Of a DNA stretch of 64,000 bases, positions 1-8,800 are shown piece by piece. The position numbers and the translations under genes were made by a program. The DNA comes from an uncultured Paracoccaceae bacterium (GTDB lineage: Bacteria; Pseudomonadota; Alphaproteobacteria; Rhodobacterales; Rhodobacteraceae). Where the stretch lies: assembly GCA_947500135.1 (NCBI GenBank), contig CANMQX010000007.1, positions 1 through 64,000 of the forward strand. Direction: 5' to 3'. The number at the start of each line of letters is the position of its first letter. Position 1 is the first letter of the stretch. The notes below the pieces were generated by a model that was given only the letters and a program-made list of their open reading frames with translations, was not told where the DNA came from and did not search any database.

Positions 1-2
1 AA

Positions 3-677
3 GTGGCCGACCTTCACGCCGCCCGCGACAACACAATGCCGCCGCTACCGTGGCCGAGTATTGCTCCGCCGTTTACATGGGTTCTTGAGGCTGAACTTGG
101 ACATGTTGTAACCTTCGAAAGTAGTGACGGATCAGACTATGGGAAGACTTCGTACGCGCTCTTCGCGACCGACACCTCACATTGCGAACTCGCACCCGTT
201 TGGCACAATCGCTACATCGCCGCTGTAGATTTCGATCCCGCTACCAACGCCGTTGTCACTGCGTCTGGCGACAATAATATCGTAGTTTGGTATGCTGGGT
301 CCGAAAAAGAACTGGACGTTTTTTCACACGGCTGGCACGTTCGAGATGTCGATTTTATCAACAGCCATCAGGTGATAACACATACCGAGTCCGGCGATGT
401 CTGGGTGTGGGATACCGTGACTGACGCCGAAATCTTCCGCCTTAACGGAACCCAAGAAAATAGGGCTTGGTACGAGACCAAAGCCGACGGAACCGTGATG
501 ATCTTCGTCCCTGAATCCGGTCTGGAAATCAAGGCCTTCAAAATATCGGATGTGAGGGACATGGAGAATCCCGAACTTAGGTCGCAACTTTGCTCGATTC
601 TGCGCGGTTTGGACGGCCAAAAGCGTTCCCTTGCCGCCAAGAGCCTTCGTCAGTTGGGGCATGATCCCTGTGCTTGA
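3..677 (+). CDS. WD40-repeat-like protein, 5' end probably outside window
   Basis: The frame is open to the left edge, so the GTG at position 3 may not be the true start and this may be only the C-terminal part of a longer protein. Two WD40-like blades are visible: one around residues 68-98 ending in IVVWYAG, and one around residues 110-145 ending in VWVWDT. WD40 propellers are protein-interaction scaffolds, and bacterial ones are often fused to signalling or conflict domains. The last 40 residues are helical and charged. No enzyme motif is visible in the part seen. It lies outside the left att site of the tRNA-Lys element, in DNA that also looks accessory. Confidence 0.55.
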   Translation: MADLHAARDNTMPPLPWPSIAPPFTWVLEAELGHVVTFESSDGSDYGKTSYALFATDTSHCELAPVWHNRYIAAVDFDPATNAVVTASGDNNIVVWYAGSEKELDVFSHGWHVRDVDFINSHQVITHTESGDVWVWDTVTDAEIFRLNGTQENRAWYETKADGTVMIFVPESGLEIKAFKISDVRDMENPELRSQLCSILRGLDGQKRSLAAKSLRQLGHDPCA

Positions 678-782
678 CTTTGAAATCCAATCTCCAACTG
701 GTGAGAGACCGATATTCCAGCGTTGTCGGAATCATGTTTTGACAGGCCCAATGAGTGTCGCGCGCTTAGCGCGAAGCACCGC

Positions 783-950
783 CTACTTGTTTTCACCAGC
801 CCCTGCCTCGGAAGTCCCGAGAAGGGCGTCCAAGACCTTGAGCACCTGAAGAAGAGTCTCGCGGGTTTCGTGAAGTTCCGCCCCAATCTTCAACTCACCT
901 CGCCCGGTTAACACAAGCACCGCAGCCAACACCTCGATCGAATTCCGCAT
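783..950 (-). CDS. Possible small unknown protein (55 residues)
   Basis: A minus-strand frame from ATG at 950 to TAG at 783-785 reads as a plausible protein: an apolar stretch (EVLAAVLVL) followed by an amphipathic charged helix (ELHETRETLLQVLKVLDALL). The frame stays open for about 20 codons upstream of the ATG with protein-like content but meets a TAG, so this could also be the 3' remnant of a longer, broken gene. I do not recognise the family. No clear ribosome-binding site was seen. It lies in a stretch (678-1104) with no other convincing gene. Confidence 0.3.
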   Translation of the reverse strand: MRNSIEVLAAVLVLTGRGELKIGAELHETRETLLQVLKVLDALLGTSEAGAGENK

Positions 951-956
951 GAGCTC

Positions 957-1072
957 TGACCAAACGGGTAGATCAGCAAGCTTATGCTCGAAATCTACAC
1001 TCTTATGGTCCTATGACAGCAAGTGACCAAAGTTAGTGACCTTAATGACCAAAAACATGACCCAAATGGTCA
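957..1072. repeat. Cluster of TGACC repeats
   Basis: TGACC occurs at 957-961, 1024-1028, 1037-1041, 1046-1050 and 1058-1062. An inverted GGTCA at 1068-1072 makes a TGACC-N5-GGTCA palindrome with the last copy. The copies are 9 to 13 bp apart in the dense part. The cluster ends about 30 bp before the left attachment repeat. It could be a regulator or integrase binding array, but no function is shown by the sequence. Confidence 0.45.
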
Positions 1073-1104
1073 AACATCACGAGTCGTCACAACAAGAGAA
1101 AAAA

Positions 1105-1149
1105 TGGTGAGCCGTGATGGGTTCGAACCATCGACCTACTGATTAAAAG
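1105..1149 (-). repeat. attL: displaced 3' half of tRNA-Lys
   Basis: These 45 bp are identical to 9396-9440, the 3' half of the tRNA-Lys gene from the anticodon loop through the encoded CCA. The match stops abruptly on both sides, and no 5' tRNA half follows, so this is not a working tRNA. It marks the left end of the integrated element, with the intact hybrid tRNA at the right end. Confidence 0.9.
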
Positions 1150-1280
1150 CCCGCACGGGTAGGTCGCGTCGCATTTCTCTGGTTTTCGCTGAAATAACAA
1201 AAGCATTTTAAAACATCAGTTTATCTTGACCACCCGAACGCTGTTCGCACATGACTGACTCTACAATTCGCTGTCTGTTG

Positions 1281-1298
1281 CTTCCGTATAGCTTCCGG
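1281..1298 (+). repeat. Left integrase arm-type repeat
   Basis: The sequence CTTCCGTATAGCTTCCGG contains CTTCCG twice and recurs at 9312-9329 with one mismatch in 18. Its two copies sit just inside the two att repeats, in the same orientation. A nearby inverted copy (ACGGAAG, 1307-1313) faces it. Arm-type sites bound by the N-terminal domain of tyrosine integrases are arranged like this, so that role is inferred. Confidence 0.6.
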
Positions 1299-1330
1299 CA
1301 GCGAAAACGGAAGTAACTGGGGTTCTTGAT

Positions 1331-2515
1331 ATGTTCAAACTTACGAAGCGGTCTGTCGAAGGGCTTGAGATTACAGATAGCGACTATCTGATCTGGGATC
1401 AGGACGTGCGCGGTTTTGGTGTGCGCATTTATCCGTCCGGCAAAAAGACATATCTGGTGCAATACCGCGCAGGGCGGCGGACACGGCGTGTCACGATCGG
1501 CCAGCACGGCGTTCTAACCTCTGATCAAGCGCGGACTGAGGCAAAGCAACTATTAGCAGCGGTTGCGCGCGGACAAGACCCATCTGCACTCCGACATGCA
1601 AAACGGCATGCGCCAACCATAGCCGGACTGTGTGATCGTTTCCTAGACGAATACGTTGACCAGCAATGCAAGCCGACAACCGCCCGAGATTATCGTAGTA
1701 TCATCCGGCGGTTCATCCGGCCCAAGTTGGGTCCCATTGCAATTTCTGAGATCAACCGTGCCGATGTCGTGGCGTTTCACCACAGTTTGCGTGAAACACC
1801 ATATCAAGCCAATCGCGCGGCAAGCATGTTATCGAAGCTGTTTAATCTGGCCGAAGATTGGGGTCTGCGCCCCGCCGGATCAAATCCTGCCCGTCGGATA
1901 AAAAAGTACCGAGAAGAAGAAAAGAAACGCTATCTATCGGATGACGAACAGATGCGTCTTGGCGAGGTGTTGGCAGAGGCGCTGGAAGAGGGTTCAGAAA
2001 CGATCCATGCTGTTTCGGCCATATTACTGCTAATCTATACTGGCTGCCGCCTCAGCGAGATTCTGACGCTCCGCTGGGACTATGTGACAAGTCATCATTT
2101 AGAATTGCCGGACAGCAAGACTGGACGTCGTCGCATTCCTCTGCCGCGCGAGGCTTATGAAATATTAGCAGAAATGCCCCGTGAAAATGGCAACCCGTTC
2201 GTCATCTTGGGTGACGTGGAAGGGCAGCGCCTCGTGAACCTACAAAAGCCGTGGAACCGCATCCGCAAACGCGCCGGAATACCGGATGTGCGCATGCATG
2301 ACTTGCGGCATACATATGCCTCTGTTGCTATGAAGGATGGTATTGACCCGTTCACATTGAAAGAGATTTTGGGGCACAAAAATCTGACGACAACCTTGCG
2401 ATATGCGCACCTCGCAGACGAAGCGGTGCACCGCGCAGCTGGGTCAGTTGCAGCACGGCTGGCTGGCAGTATGCGAAAGCGAAGCCAGCGACGTTCTTTA
2501 CGTGTCGTTAACTAA
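1331..2515 (+). CDS. Tyrosine-recombinase integrase of the tRNA-Lys element
   Basis: This 394-residue integrase should catalyse site-specific insertion and excision of the element at tRNA-Lys. The N-terminal 90 residues fit the arm-binding DUF4102 fold common in island integrases, and residues 95-180 fit a SAM-like core-binding domain. The catalytic domain has all expected residues: R240 (TGCR), K263 (SKTG), H323 and R326 (HDLRH), H349 (LGHK) and the nucleophile Y358. It is therefore probably active. It starts about 180 bp inside attL and is read away from it. The start ATG follows a weak ribosome-binding site, and the N-terminus matches the family. Confidence 0.95.
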   Translation: MFKLTKRSVEGLEITDSDYLIWDQDVRGFGVRIYPSGKKTYLVQYRAGRRTRRVTIGQHGVLTSDQARTEAKQLLAAVARGQDPSALRHAKRHAPTIAGLCDRFLDEYVDQQCKPTTARDYRSIIRRFIRPKLGPIAISEINRADVVAFHHSLRETPYQANRAASMLSKLFNLAEDWGLRPAGSNPARRIKKYREEEKKRYLSDDEQMRLGEVLAEALEEGSETIHAVSAILLLIYTGCRLSEILTLRWDYVTSHHLELPDSKTGRRRIPLPREAYEILAEMPRENGNPFVILGDVEGQRLVNLQKPWNRIRKRAGIPDVRMHDLRHTYASVAMKDGIDPFTLKEILGHKNLTTTLRYAHLADEAVHRAAGSVAARLAGSMRKRSQRRSLRVVN

Positions 2516-2532
2516 GGTCGGTTTCCATAAAC

Positions 2533-2547
2533 ACCGATGGCATCGGT
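2533..2547. promoter_or_regulatory. Inverted repeat downstream of int
   Basis: ACCGATG, one base, then CATCGGT forms a 7-bp inverted repeat just after the integrase stop codon. No T-run follows, so it is more like a protein-binding palindrome than a terminator. Confidence 0.35.
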
Positions 2548-2573
2548 CTCTAGGCCTCGTATTTTCAATAAAA

Positions 2574-2638
2574 CCCGGTAACGCTACCGGGACCATAAAT
2601 GTCAACGTTTGCTCGTACCGTAACGATACGTACCGGTA
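2574..2638. promoter_or_regulatory. Palindrome cluster before the 286-residue gene
   Basis: CCCGGTA-ACGC-TACCGGG at 2574-2591 is a perfect 7-bp stem. It is followed by CGTACCG at 2614-2620, CGTACCGG at 2629-2636 and the palindrome TACCGGTA at 2631-2638. All share the core TACCG/CGGTA. The cluster lies between int and the next gene, where an operator for an element-encoded regulator such as the AlpA-like protein would be expected. No T-run supports termination. Confidence 0.45.
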
Positions 2639-2700
2639 GGGTAGGGTATCCGGTAAACATCCTGTCGCATCGGTTGTGCGATTGGGTTACGGATTGCGAT

Positions 2701-3561
2701 ATGCAGAAACTTGATCTCTCCGCCCACTATTCGCTGACGCAAGCATTCGATCTGACAGGCCGCCGTTTTTTTGGTGACGATTGGTCCGGCATGGAGCCAT
2801 GGACGCGTCGCGCGGATGATCCACAGGCCAGCCAAAATGAACGTGCGGCTCTCAGCGAAGAAATCGTGCGGCTTGAATTGTCAAAGTCGGAGTTGAGTGC
2901 GCGGATCAATTATGCGGTCGATGCTGCTGACAAAGAAGATGGGCAGGCCAAGTATATTGCGGCTAGCGATCAACTCCGAAAACTCGAAGACCGTTTTAGG
3001 CATTTTCCCGCAAGCTATGATCACTGGATAACAACGTTTGACGGCTATCAGCGACGTTCGAAAGTCGAGACCTTGCTCCTTGAGGCATTCGGCGCTGGCG
3101 AGTTGCAGATATATTATGCTGGCAACAGAGTTGTTTGCTGGGAGGATTGGCGGCACCGCCCCGGCTTCAAACTGTATATGAACTTGTCGATGATCAGAGT
3201 GCCGCGCAGCGAACGTTCTCGCAGTGGTATTGTTCAATGTGATCAAGACTCTTTGATCACGCCTGAGGACCCCTATTGGGAGCCAACCCGATACGCGGCC
3301 TTTGTGCGGGCCGATGAGTTTAAGCAATGGAGCGGTAAGTTCCAGTACGCGCCTGACCCCTCAGAGACATTCACCCCAGAAGAGCAATGTCGGGCGCTGC
3401 TCAAGCAATGGGTCACTGCTCACGTAGGAAACCCACTCAAGAAACAGGATTGCTGGCGGGATGTTAAAAAACGCCTACCTAACCTTTCGGAGGCTGCATT
3501 TAAGCGTGTGTGGGCATTAGAAACGCCGGGTAGTTGGCGTATCCCCGGACGAAAAGTGTGA
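2701..3561 (+). CDS. Unknown protein of the element (286 residues)
   Basis: I do not recognise a named family. Residues 45-100 are charged and helical, probably a coiled coil. A central block has aromatic-rich strands (LQIYYAGNRVVCWEDW). The last 55 residues (RALLKQWVTAHVGNPLKKQDCWRDVKKRLPNLSEAAFKRVW) resemble a winged-helix-like tail often seen in alphaproteobacterial mobile-element proteins. The frame is open upstream to an ATG at 2599, giving 320 residues, but that extension runs through the palindrome cluster, so I prefer the ATG at 2701. It sits between integrase and excisionase, which suggests a role in element maintenance or regulation, by inference only. Confidence 0.7.
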   Translation: MQKLDLSAHYSLTQAFDLTGRRFFGDDWSGMEPWTRRADDPQASQNERAALSEEIVRLELSKSELSARINYAVDAADKEDGQAKYIAASDQLRKLEDRFRHFPASYDHWITTFDGYQRRSKVETLLLEAFGAGELQIYYAGNRVVCWEDWRHRPGFKLYMNLSMIRVPRSERSRSGIVQCDQDSLITPEDPYWEPTRYAAFVRADEFKQWSGKFQYAPDPSETFTPEEQCRALLKQWVTAHVGNPLKKQDCWRDVKKRLPNLSEAAFKRVWALETPGSWRIPGRKV

Positions 3562-3763
3562 AGGTAAAACCGCGAGGCAGGGTCGCCGTTTCGCCGCATC
3601 TTCATAAATATTTACACTACAAAATTGATTTTATTATATAATTAAACAGTAGCCCTAACCTCACTGTTTCCTTTTAATCATGCAGTCTATTTCCGCTCCA
3701 AGCGCCATTCTACCTATCAGATACAGAAACGACGCTGATGCGTCAGCAGCAGTAGGTAGCAAA

Positions 3764-3997
3764 ATGACACAACAAACTTCTCAAACTCTAGGTCAAGTAG
3801 ACCCCAACCGCCTTATGAACGAAGTCGAAGCAGCCGATGTGCTTTGCTACTCCGTCCGCGCGTTGCAGAACTGGCGGCATCGCGGCGGTGGCCCTGATTT
3901 TGTGAAGGTGTCGGCACGGTCAGTACGCTATCGCCGCGCTGATTTGGACAGGTGGATCGCAGACCGCACGGTCTCCAGCACCTCACAGGTCATCTAA
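3764..3997 (+). CDS. AlpA/MerR-like helix-turn-helix protein, likely excisionase or regulator
   Basis: The 77-residue protein has the compact winged-helix pattern of AlpA-like proteins: a HTH at about residues 17-40 (EVEAADVLCYSVRALQNWR), a glycine-rich turn (RGGGP), then a strand and a terminal helix (VRYRRADLDRW). Such proteins bind DNA as excisionases or activators of integrase genes in tRNA-borne islands. The frame extends upstream to 3680, but the ATG at 3764 follows an AGGTAG site and gives the usual length. An AT-rich promoter-like stretch precedes it (about 3603-3650). A strong terminator follows at 4064-4097. Confidence 0.8.
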   Translation: MTQQTSQTLGQVDPNRLMNEVEAADVLCYSVRALQNWRHRGGGPDFVKVSARSVRYRRADLDRWIADRTVSSTSQVI

Positions 3998-4063
3998 CAT
4001 TCAGTTTTGCCTCAGAGGGCTTGGCAGCACCTTTGAGGATTTTGGGGCCGGTTGGTCTTAAAC

Positions 4064-4097
4064 AGGGCGCGCGTTCAAACGCGAACGCGCGCCCTTT
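4064..4097 (+). terminator. Rho-independent terminator after the AlpA-like gene
   Basis: GGGCGCGCGTTC (4065-4076) pairs perfectly with GAACGCGCGCCC (4083-4094), and A4064 pairs with T4095. The loop is 6 bases and a short T-run follows. It separates the AlpA-like gene from the replication-gene pair. Confidence 0.75.
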
Positions 4098-4138
4098 CTA
4101 TGTCTGCCGTCAACTCATGCAGCGAAAGGATATCTGCA

Positions 4139-4357
4139 ATGAACACACCCGCTCACAAGGTTAGGCTTGGCCTGATCACAGCAACCATCTGGGACAACAA
4201 CGGCTTTCATTCCGTTGATTTGGCCCGGTCTTACAAGGATCAGGACGGCAACTGGCAAAGCACCACCAGCTATTCCCACACTGATCTATTGAACGTCTCT
4301 AAATGCGCCGAACGCGCTGAAATCTGGATTGCGAGACAAGCCAATGCAAACAAATAA
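4139..4357 (+). CDS. Small unknown protein of the element (72 residues)
   Basis: The ATG at 4139 follows AAAGGA by 8 bases. The protein has two or three predicted strands (VRLGLITATIWD, FHSVDLARSYKD, WQSTTSYSH) followed by one amphipathic helix (LLNVSKCAERAEIWIARQ). I recall similar small proteins next to replication genes in integrative elements, but cannot name a family. The strand-then-helix layout is like the PC4 type of single-strand DNA-binding fold, a guess from pattern only. It overlaps the next gene by 14 bases, so the two are probably translated together. Confidence 0.7.
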   Translation: MNTPAHKVRLGLITATIWDNNGFHSVDLARSYKDQDGNWQSTTSYSHTDLLNVSKCAERAEIWIARQANANK

Positions 4358-5714
4358 CCCCCAACCCAACCGGCCCCAAAACAAAAGCTGCCCCGCCGGA
4401 GGCGCAATAACTGCACTTAGCAGCCAACAACCATCCAATGGCCGCGACAAAAGGGGGGTGATTGTAACACCCCCCTCTGGAAATACATCAGACCCCAATG
4501 CCTTGGTTGTTCTCCACAAAGGGTTTGATACGCTGGCCTTGGCAATCAAAGCTAACATTCCAAGTGAATTGTTCGATTACCTCGATGCCGAACGCAGCAT
4601 TGCCGAAGAAGAACGGCGCGACGTGTTGGTTTCCTACAATGGCGTTGACCTGCTTTTGTCGCCACATGGTGGCAGCGGTTATCGGTTCATCGCCAGCGGC
4701 GGTCCGGATGGGGCAACATGGTTCTTCAAGAAACCCAATACGAACGACCCGTGGGGCATCCGTCTGTCATTTGGGTCGTTCTTCATGGCGACGCATGGGT
4801 TGGGCGCAGCCAAGGCGCATGTTGATCATATACTGGAACAATTCAGCATCCGGACTGGCCCTGACGATATCAGCATATCGCGGGCTGACTTCTGCATCGA
4901 CGTGCTGGCCCCGTCATTTATCCTCAACCCCGATCAGTGCGTGATGCACAGCGCCGCTGGACGGCGGGACTACATCACACCGGATGACATGTCGGTGCAT
5001 GGCAAGTCTGGGCGTGTGACGTCTGTCACCATCGGCGGTACGCGAAACCGCCAAGTGATCATCTATGACAAACGCGCCGAAGTGATCGCGCACAAGAAAT
5101 CCTACTGGTGGGATGTTTGGAACCATACGTTGCGTACGTTACGTACGAGTAAAACAACAAATAGCAATGCGACCCACGTACGTACGAGGGTGCTTTGTCC
5201 TGACCCAGATTTTGCCGCCGAAAACCGCGTTTGGCGGGTTGAGTTCCGGGCAGGCAAGGACCTGCTGAAAGACCGCTGGGGGATACGTACTTGGGGTCAG
5301 CTCTTTGACCAGTTCGGCGACCTGTGCCGCGAGGCTGGCGAGGTTGTCCGATACGTCGAACCTACGGGGTCTGATCCGAACCGGGCGCGGTGGCAGAACC
5401 ATCCACTTTGGGAATTGGTCTGCGCCGAAATGAATGATGACCTGATCGAAATGCGCAGCGGCGCTGATCCGAACCCCATGAAAGAGGTGCACCGTGAAGA
5501 ACACATCGGGCTGATCTATCGTAACCTGTTAGGCAGCAGCATCACCCTGGCGGCTTTGTCTAACGCCGATACTAACGCGTTAGGACAAGTGTTCAGGCAA
5601 CTCGCAGCAGACATGACCGCAGATGTCGAAGCGGACCCCGTACGCGCAGCAAAGCAGTTGCAGGATGCGAAGGACAGGTATGTGTTCATCAAACGAAGAG
5701 AGCCACCTGCGTAA
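4344..5714 (+). CDS. Rep_trans-like replication initiator of the element
   Basis: The 456-residue protein shows the layout of rolling-circle-type Rep_trans initiators (the family of pT181 Rep and some conjugative-element relaxases): an N-terminal FDTLALAI strand, an ISRADFCID strand motif at about 180, IYDKRAEVI at about 245, and VWRVEFRAG at about 295. This family nicks a double-stranded origin with a tyrosine, but I cannot assign that tyrosine. The first 40 residues are disordered and Pro/Asn-rich. Codon choice around 5128-5190 is odd, with four CGTACG palindromes in a linker between conserved blocks. The ATG at 4344 lies inside the end of the upstream gene. A TTG at 4329 is an alternative. 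Confidence 0.75.
   Translation: MQTNNPQPNRPQNKSCPAGGAITALSSQQPSNGRDKRGVIVTPPSGNTSDPNALVVLHKGFDTLALAIKANIPSELFDYLDAERSIAEEERRDVLVSYNGVDLLLSPHGGSGYRFIASGGPDGATWFFKKPNTNDPWGIRLSFGSFFMATHGLGAAKAHVDHILEQFSIRTGPDDISISRADFCIDVLAPSFILNPDQCVMHSAAGRRDYITPDDMSVHGKSGRVTSVTIGGTRNRQVIIYDKRAEVIAHKKSYWWDVWNHTLRTLRTSKTTNSNATHVRTRVLCPDPDFAAENRVWRVEFRAGKDLLKDRWGIRTWGQLFDQFGDLCREAGEVVRYVEPTGSDPNRARWQNHPLWELVCAEMNDDLIEMRSGADPNPMKEVHREEHIGLIYRNLLGSSITLAALSNADTNALGQVFRQLAADMTADVEADPVRAAKQLQDAKDRYVFIKRREPPA
5134..5189. repeat. CGTACG palindrome cluster inside rep, possible nicking origin
   Basis: CGTACG occurs at 5134-5139, 5143-5148, 5178-5183 and 5182-5187, and ACGTACGAG is repeated at 5142-5150 and 5181-5189. 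The encoded peptide is a low-complexity linker. In Rep_trans plasmids the double-stranded origin commonly lies inside the rep gene, so this is a candidate origin by inference. Confidence 0.4.
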
Positions 5715-5862
5715 TTTGATAGAAGATCATCAGAACAGTCCAAAGCGTCTTACATTATGTAGGGCGCTTTGGTGTGTCATGACAAATGTGGATGAAGTAC
5801 TGCGATCCCGCTAGACCTTCGCTGCTGGCGTGCCTACCAATGCTACACGCATGAGGTGAGCT

Positions 5863-8800
5863 ATGAGCCAAAGACTGATCAACAGCTACTTAGCCGACAT
5901 TGACCGTATTCGCGTCGTCAGCGGGTCTGTCACCGAGGGTGTCATTAGCGAAGCATTCAAAGACCTGCTGAAAACATGGGCAAAGGCGGATGGACTGACC
6001 TTTATCAATCAATACCCGATGCAATCCAGCCTCAAGAAACCGATACGACCTGACGGGGCCATCTTGCATGATGTGCGCGTACCATTGGGTTATTGGGAAG
6101 CCAAAGACACCGACGACGATCTTGATGCTGAAATCGATGACAAACTGCGTAAGGGCTATCCGCAAGACAATATCATTTTCGAAGACTCCGTCACTGCCGT
6201 CCTGTGGCAAAACCGGGCCGAAGTACTGCGGTGTAGCATGTCAGACACCGATGGGCTGGAACAGCTTCTAAACCTGTTTTTCGGATATCAACGCCCTGAA
6301 ATCGCACAATTCCGGCAAGCCGTAGAACAGTTCAAATCCGACTTGCCCGCTGTTTTGCAAGCCCTGCGTGATAAAATCGACGAAGCCTACAAAGGCAACA
6401 AAACCTTCAAAGCGGTCGCCAAGAACTTCCTTGAACATGCGCAAGAGACAATTAACCCGACGCTTGGACGGGATGATGTGCGCGAAATGCTGATCCAGCA
6501 CATCTTGACCGAGGAAATCTTTGCGCGTGTTTTCGATGAGGCTGACTTTCACCGCGACAACAACGTTGCAAAGCTGTTGTATAAACTCGAAGGGGCGTTC
6601 TTCACCGGCGAGGTCAAGAAATCCACGCTACGTGCGCTGCAACCCTATTATGCCGCCATTAATGCGAATGCGGCACAGATCACCAGCCACACGGAGAAAC
6701 AGACATTCCTCAAGGTGATCTACGAAAACTTCTATAAGGTCTATAACCCCGATGCCGCCGACCGTCTGGGCGTGGTCTATACGCCCAATGAGATCGTGAA
6801 ATTCATGATCGAAGGGGCGGATTGGTTGACAGATAAACACTTTGGCAAGCGGTTGATAGACGAAGGGGTCGAAATCCTTGATCCCGCGACAGGTACGGGC
6901 ACATATATCTGCGAACTGATCGAGTATTTTCGCGGGCAACCTGAGAAGCTGCGCCGCAAATACACCGAAGAGCTGCATGCCAACGAAGTGGCGATACTGC
7001 CCTATTATGTGGCCAACCTGAATATCGAGGCAACCTATCAAGCTGTGTCGGGCCAATACGCGGAATACCCGAACCTGTGTTTTGTGGATACGCTGGATAA
7101 CATCGGCGGGCTTGGGATCAAAGCAGGGCATCAGTTTGATATGTTTGCTGCCGTGTCAGATGAAAATGTCGAACGCGTCAAACGGCAGAACAAACGCAAG
7201 ATTTCCGTGGTCATCGGCAACCCGCCCTATAATGCCAACCAGCAAAACGAGAACGACAACAACAAAAATAGGACCTATCCGCATATCGACGGGTTGATCA
7301 AACGGTCGTTTGTCAAGCTGTCCACCGCGCAAAAGACAAAGGTTTACGATATGTATGCCCGGTTCTTTCGGTGGGCGTCGGATCGGCTGCATGACGACGG
7401 GGTGATCGCCTTCGTCACCAATCGCAGCTTTATCGACAGCCGGACATTTGACGGGTTCCGCAAATATGTGGCCGAGGAGTTTGACGAGATTTATCTAGTG
7501 GACCTTGGCGGTGATGTGCGCGCCAACCCCAAACTGTCAGGGACGAAAAACAACGTCTTTGGCATACAAACCGGCGTTGCGATCTCGTTCTTTGTGCGCA
7601 GGCAATTGGGCAAAAAGAAAACCCGCGATTGCAAAATCCACTATGTGCGCAGACCAGAAATGGACACGGCGGACGACAAGCTGTCATGGCTCAGCGCGGT
7701 GAAGGCCTCGGATGCGAAATATGATGTGGTGACTCCGGATGCCAAGGGCAATTGGATCAACCAGACAGAAAATGACTGGGATGAACTGCTACCTGTCGCG
7801 GACAAGAAAACGAAGGCGGCGAAGGTGAAATCGCAGGAGAGGGCGATTTTCAAGCTATTCTCTTTGGGCGTAGTAACTGCTCGGGATGATTGGGTATATG
7901 ACTTTTCGGAAGTGACGCTTGGAGCGAAAGCACAGGAGTTAGCATCCAGCTATGAAAAAGATCGCATACGATTGAAGTCAATAAAAAGCGCGTCAGAAAT
8001 AGCGGATAAGCTGGGTGGCTCGATCAAATGGTCTCGATCTGTAAAGAAGAGTCTGTTCAATCAAAAGCGAATAACTTTTGTAAAAGTTGGCATAATACAA
8101 GCAAGCTATAGGCCGTTTGTTAAGAAAGTTATGTATCGTGACTTGGACTTCAACGAGATGTCGAACCAAACACGTGCAATTTTTGGTATGGGCGATAAGG
8201 ACAATCTTGCGATAGCGTTTACGGATGCTGGTTCTCAAAAAGAGTTTATGACGCTTCCGGTAAAAGAGCTCTTCGACTACCACTTCGTTGGAGCCGCCGC
8301 CGCGGCAAATAGCCTTCCCCGCCATCGCCACACTCCCGACGGTAAAAGCACCGATAACATCACCGACTGGGCTCTCAACAAATTCACGGCCCATTATGGC
8401 AAAAAAGCCAACATCACCAAAGATGACATATTCGCTTATGTCTATGCGGTTCTGCATGATCCGGTGTACCGCGAGACATATGCCATCAACCTCAAACGTG
8501 AATTCCCGCGTATCCCGTTCTATGCCGATTTTCAGCAATGGCGCGACTGGGGCCAGCGCCTGCTGGACCTGCATATCGGTTATGAAGAGGTCGAACCGTG
8601 GAAACTTACCCGAACTGATACTGAAGACGTCAAAGCCACCAAGGCGGGTCTGTCTCCGCGTGTGATCCTGCGCGCCGACAAGGACGCGGGCACCATCACG
8701 CTGGACAGTGAAACCACCCTGTCAGGCATCCCACCGGAATGCTGGGACTATAAGCTGGGCAACCGATCCGGCCTCGAATGGATATTGGACCAATACAAGG

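Noticed and set aside
631..911. Short plus-strand frames after the WD40 gene
   Set aside because: Their residue content is not protein-like, and the minus-strand frame at 783-950 reads better.
7993..8574. 193-residue minus-strand frame in the restriction gene
   Set aside because: It lies fully antisense to the continuous 1037-residue frame and has no recognisable motif.
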